Source: an uncultured Coriobacteriaceae bacterium
Lineage (GTDB): Bacteria > Actinomycetota > Coriobacteriia > Coriobacteriales > Atopobiaceae
Length of the DNA stretch: 5,050 nucleotides
Direction: 5' to 3'
Assembly: GCA_902766805.1 (NCBI GenBank)
Contig: CACXFF010000139.1
Location: 1-5,050 of the forward strand
Shown here: positions 4,982 through 5,050 of the stretch, one piece after another
Position numbering within the stretch: position 1 is the first letter of the stretch
How the letters are laid out: each line of letters starts with the position of its first letter
The notes under the pieces: generated by a model
Told to the model about the DNA's origin: nothing
Databases searched by the model: none
What the model saw: the letters and a program-made list of their open reading frames with translations, nothing else
Program-made: the position numbers and the translations under genes

Positions 4982-5050
4982 AGATGCGTGAGCTCCTCAC
5001 CTGCGACGAAACGCCGCAGGTTCTCGCAGCAGACCTCGCAGATGCGCTCC
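4972..5050 (-). CDS. D-2-hydroxyacid dehydrogenase, C-terminal end only (partial)
   Basis: Only the last 25 codons and the TAG stop (4972-4974) lie in the window; the gene continues past base 5050. The visible peptide ends in C-E-N-L-R-R-F-V-A-G-E-E-L-T-H-L-V-L. This matches the usual C-terminus of NAD(P)-dependent D-isomer-specific 2-hydroxyacid dehydrogenases (PF00389/PF02826), where a final helix reads roughly ENLRRFLAGEPL followed by a hydrophobic end. These enzymes interconvert 2-oxoacids and D-2-hydroxyacids in the cytoplasm. Other frames here are closed or show no such motif. It is transcribed in the same direction as the amidohydrolase unit but lies 285 bp upstream, so co-transcription is uncertain. 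The short stretch limits confidence. Confidence 0.65.
   Translation of the reverse strand, partial: ERICEVCCENLRRFVAGEELTHLVL

Noticed and set aside
4683..5000. A 105-codon - strand frame in the gap upstream of the amidohydrolase, starting with GTG.
   Set aside because: It overlaps the dehydrogenase end and the amidohydrolase leader, has no ribosome site and no recognisable domain, and is rich in Arg, Gly, Ser and Pro.

Overview
The window is G+C-rich DNA (roughly two thirds G+C by eye). It is densely packed with short bacterial genes that mostly carry clear Shine-Dalgarno sites. The gene families (a C_GCAxxG_C_C redox protein, an ACMSD-like amidohydrolase with ABM-domain partner, a maltose/galactoside-type O-acetyltransferase, a D-2-hydroxyacid dehydrogenase) and the style of the proteins suggest an anaerobic, high-GC actinomycete of the Coriobacteriia (Olsenella/Atopobium/Collinsella-like). 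That assignment is an inference from gene content and composition, not from a marker gene.

Layout, left to right. The + strand carries three apparent transcription units. Unit 1 (66-1156) is a small cysteine-rich C_GCAxxG_C_C protein followed 8 bp later by an alpha/beta-hydrolase of the putative-esterase type. Unit 2 (1225-2304) is a class I SAM-dependent methyltransferase with an unusual alanine/arginine-rich insertion in its Rossmann core. Unit 3 (2357-2971) is a left-handed beta-helix sugar O-acetyltransferase. A hairpin-rich gap (2972-3078) separates these from the converging - strand genes. Unit 4 (4686 down to 3079) encodes an amidohydrolase-2 family protein followed by a protein made of two tandem ABM domains. 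At the right edge, the last 25 residues of a D-2-hydroxyacid dehydrogenase run off the window on the - strand. Between it and the amidohydrolase lies about 285 bp without a credible gene, holding degenerate direct repeats of about 60 bp and several inverted repeats.

How the genes may work together. Unit 1 and unit 4 each look like genuine two-gene operons. In unit 4, an ACMSD-like metal hydrolase/decarboxylase beside an ABM (YgiN/quinol-monooxygenase-like) protein suggests turnover of an aromatic or quinone-like compound; the substrate cannot be read from sequence. A TATGCT-like -10 element followed closely by G-rich sequence sits 27-39 bp before three of the four leading start codons, with a weaker relative before the fourth, which supports the four-unit reading. 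I see no CRISPR array, tRNA, rRNA, insertion sequence, phage gene or obvious defence system. The window reads as ordinary metabolic chromosome with a few unusual details, and I did not find a clearly new system.
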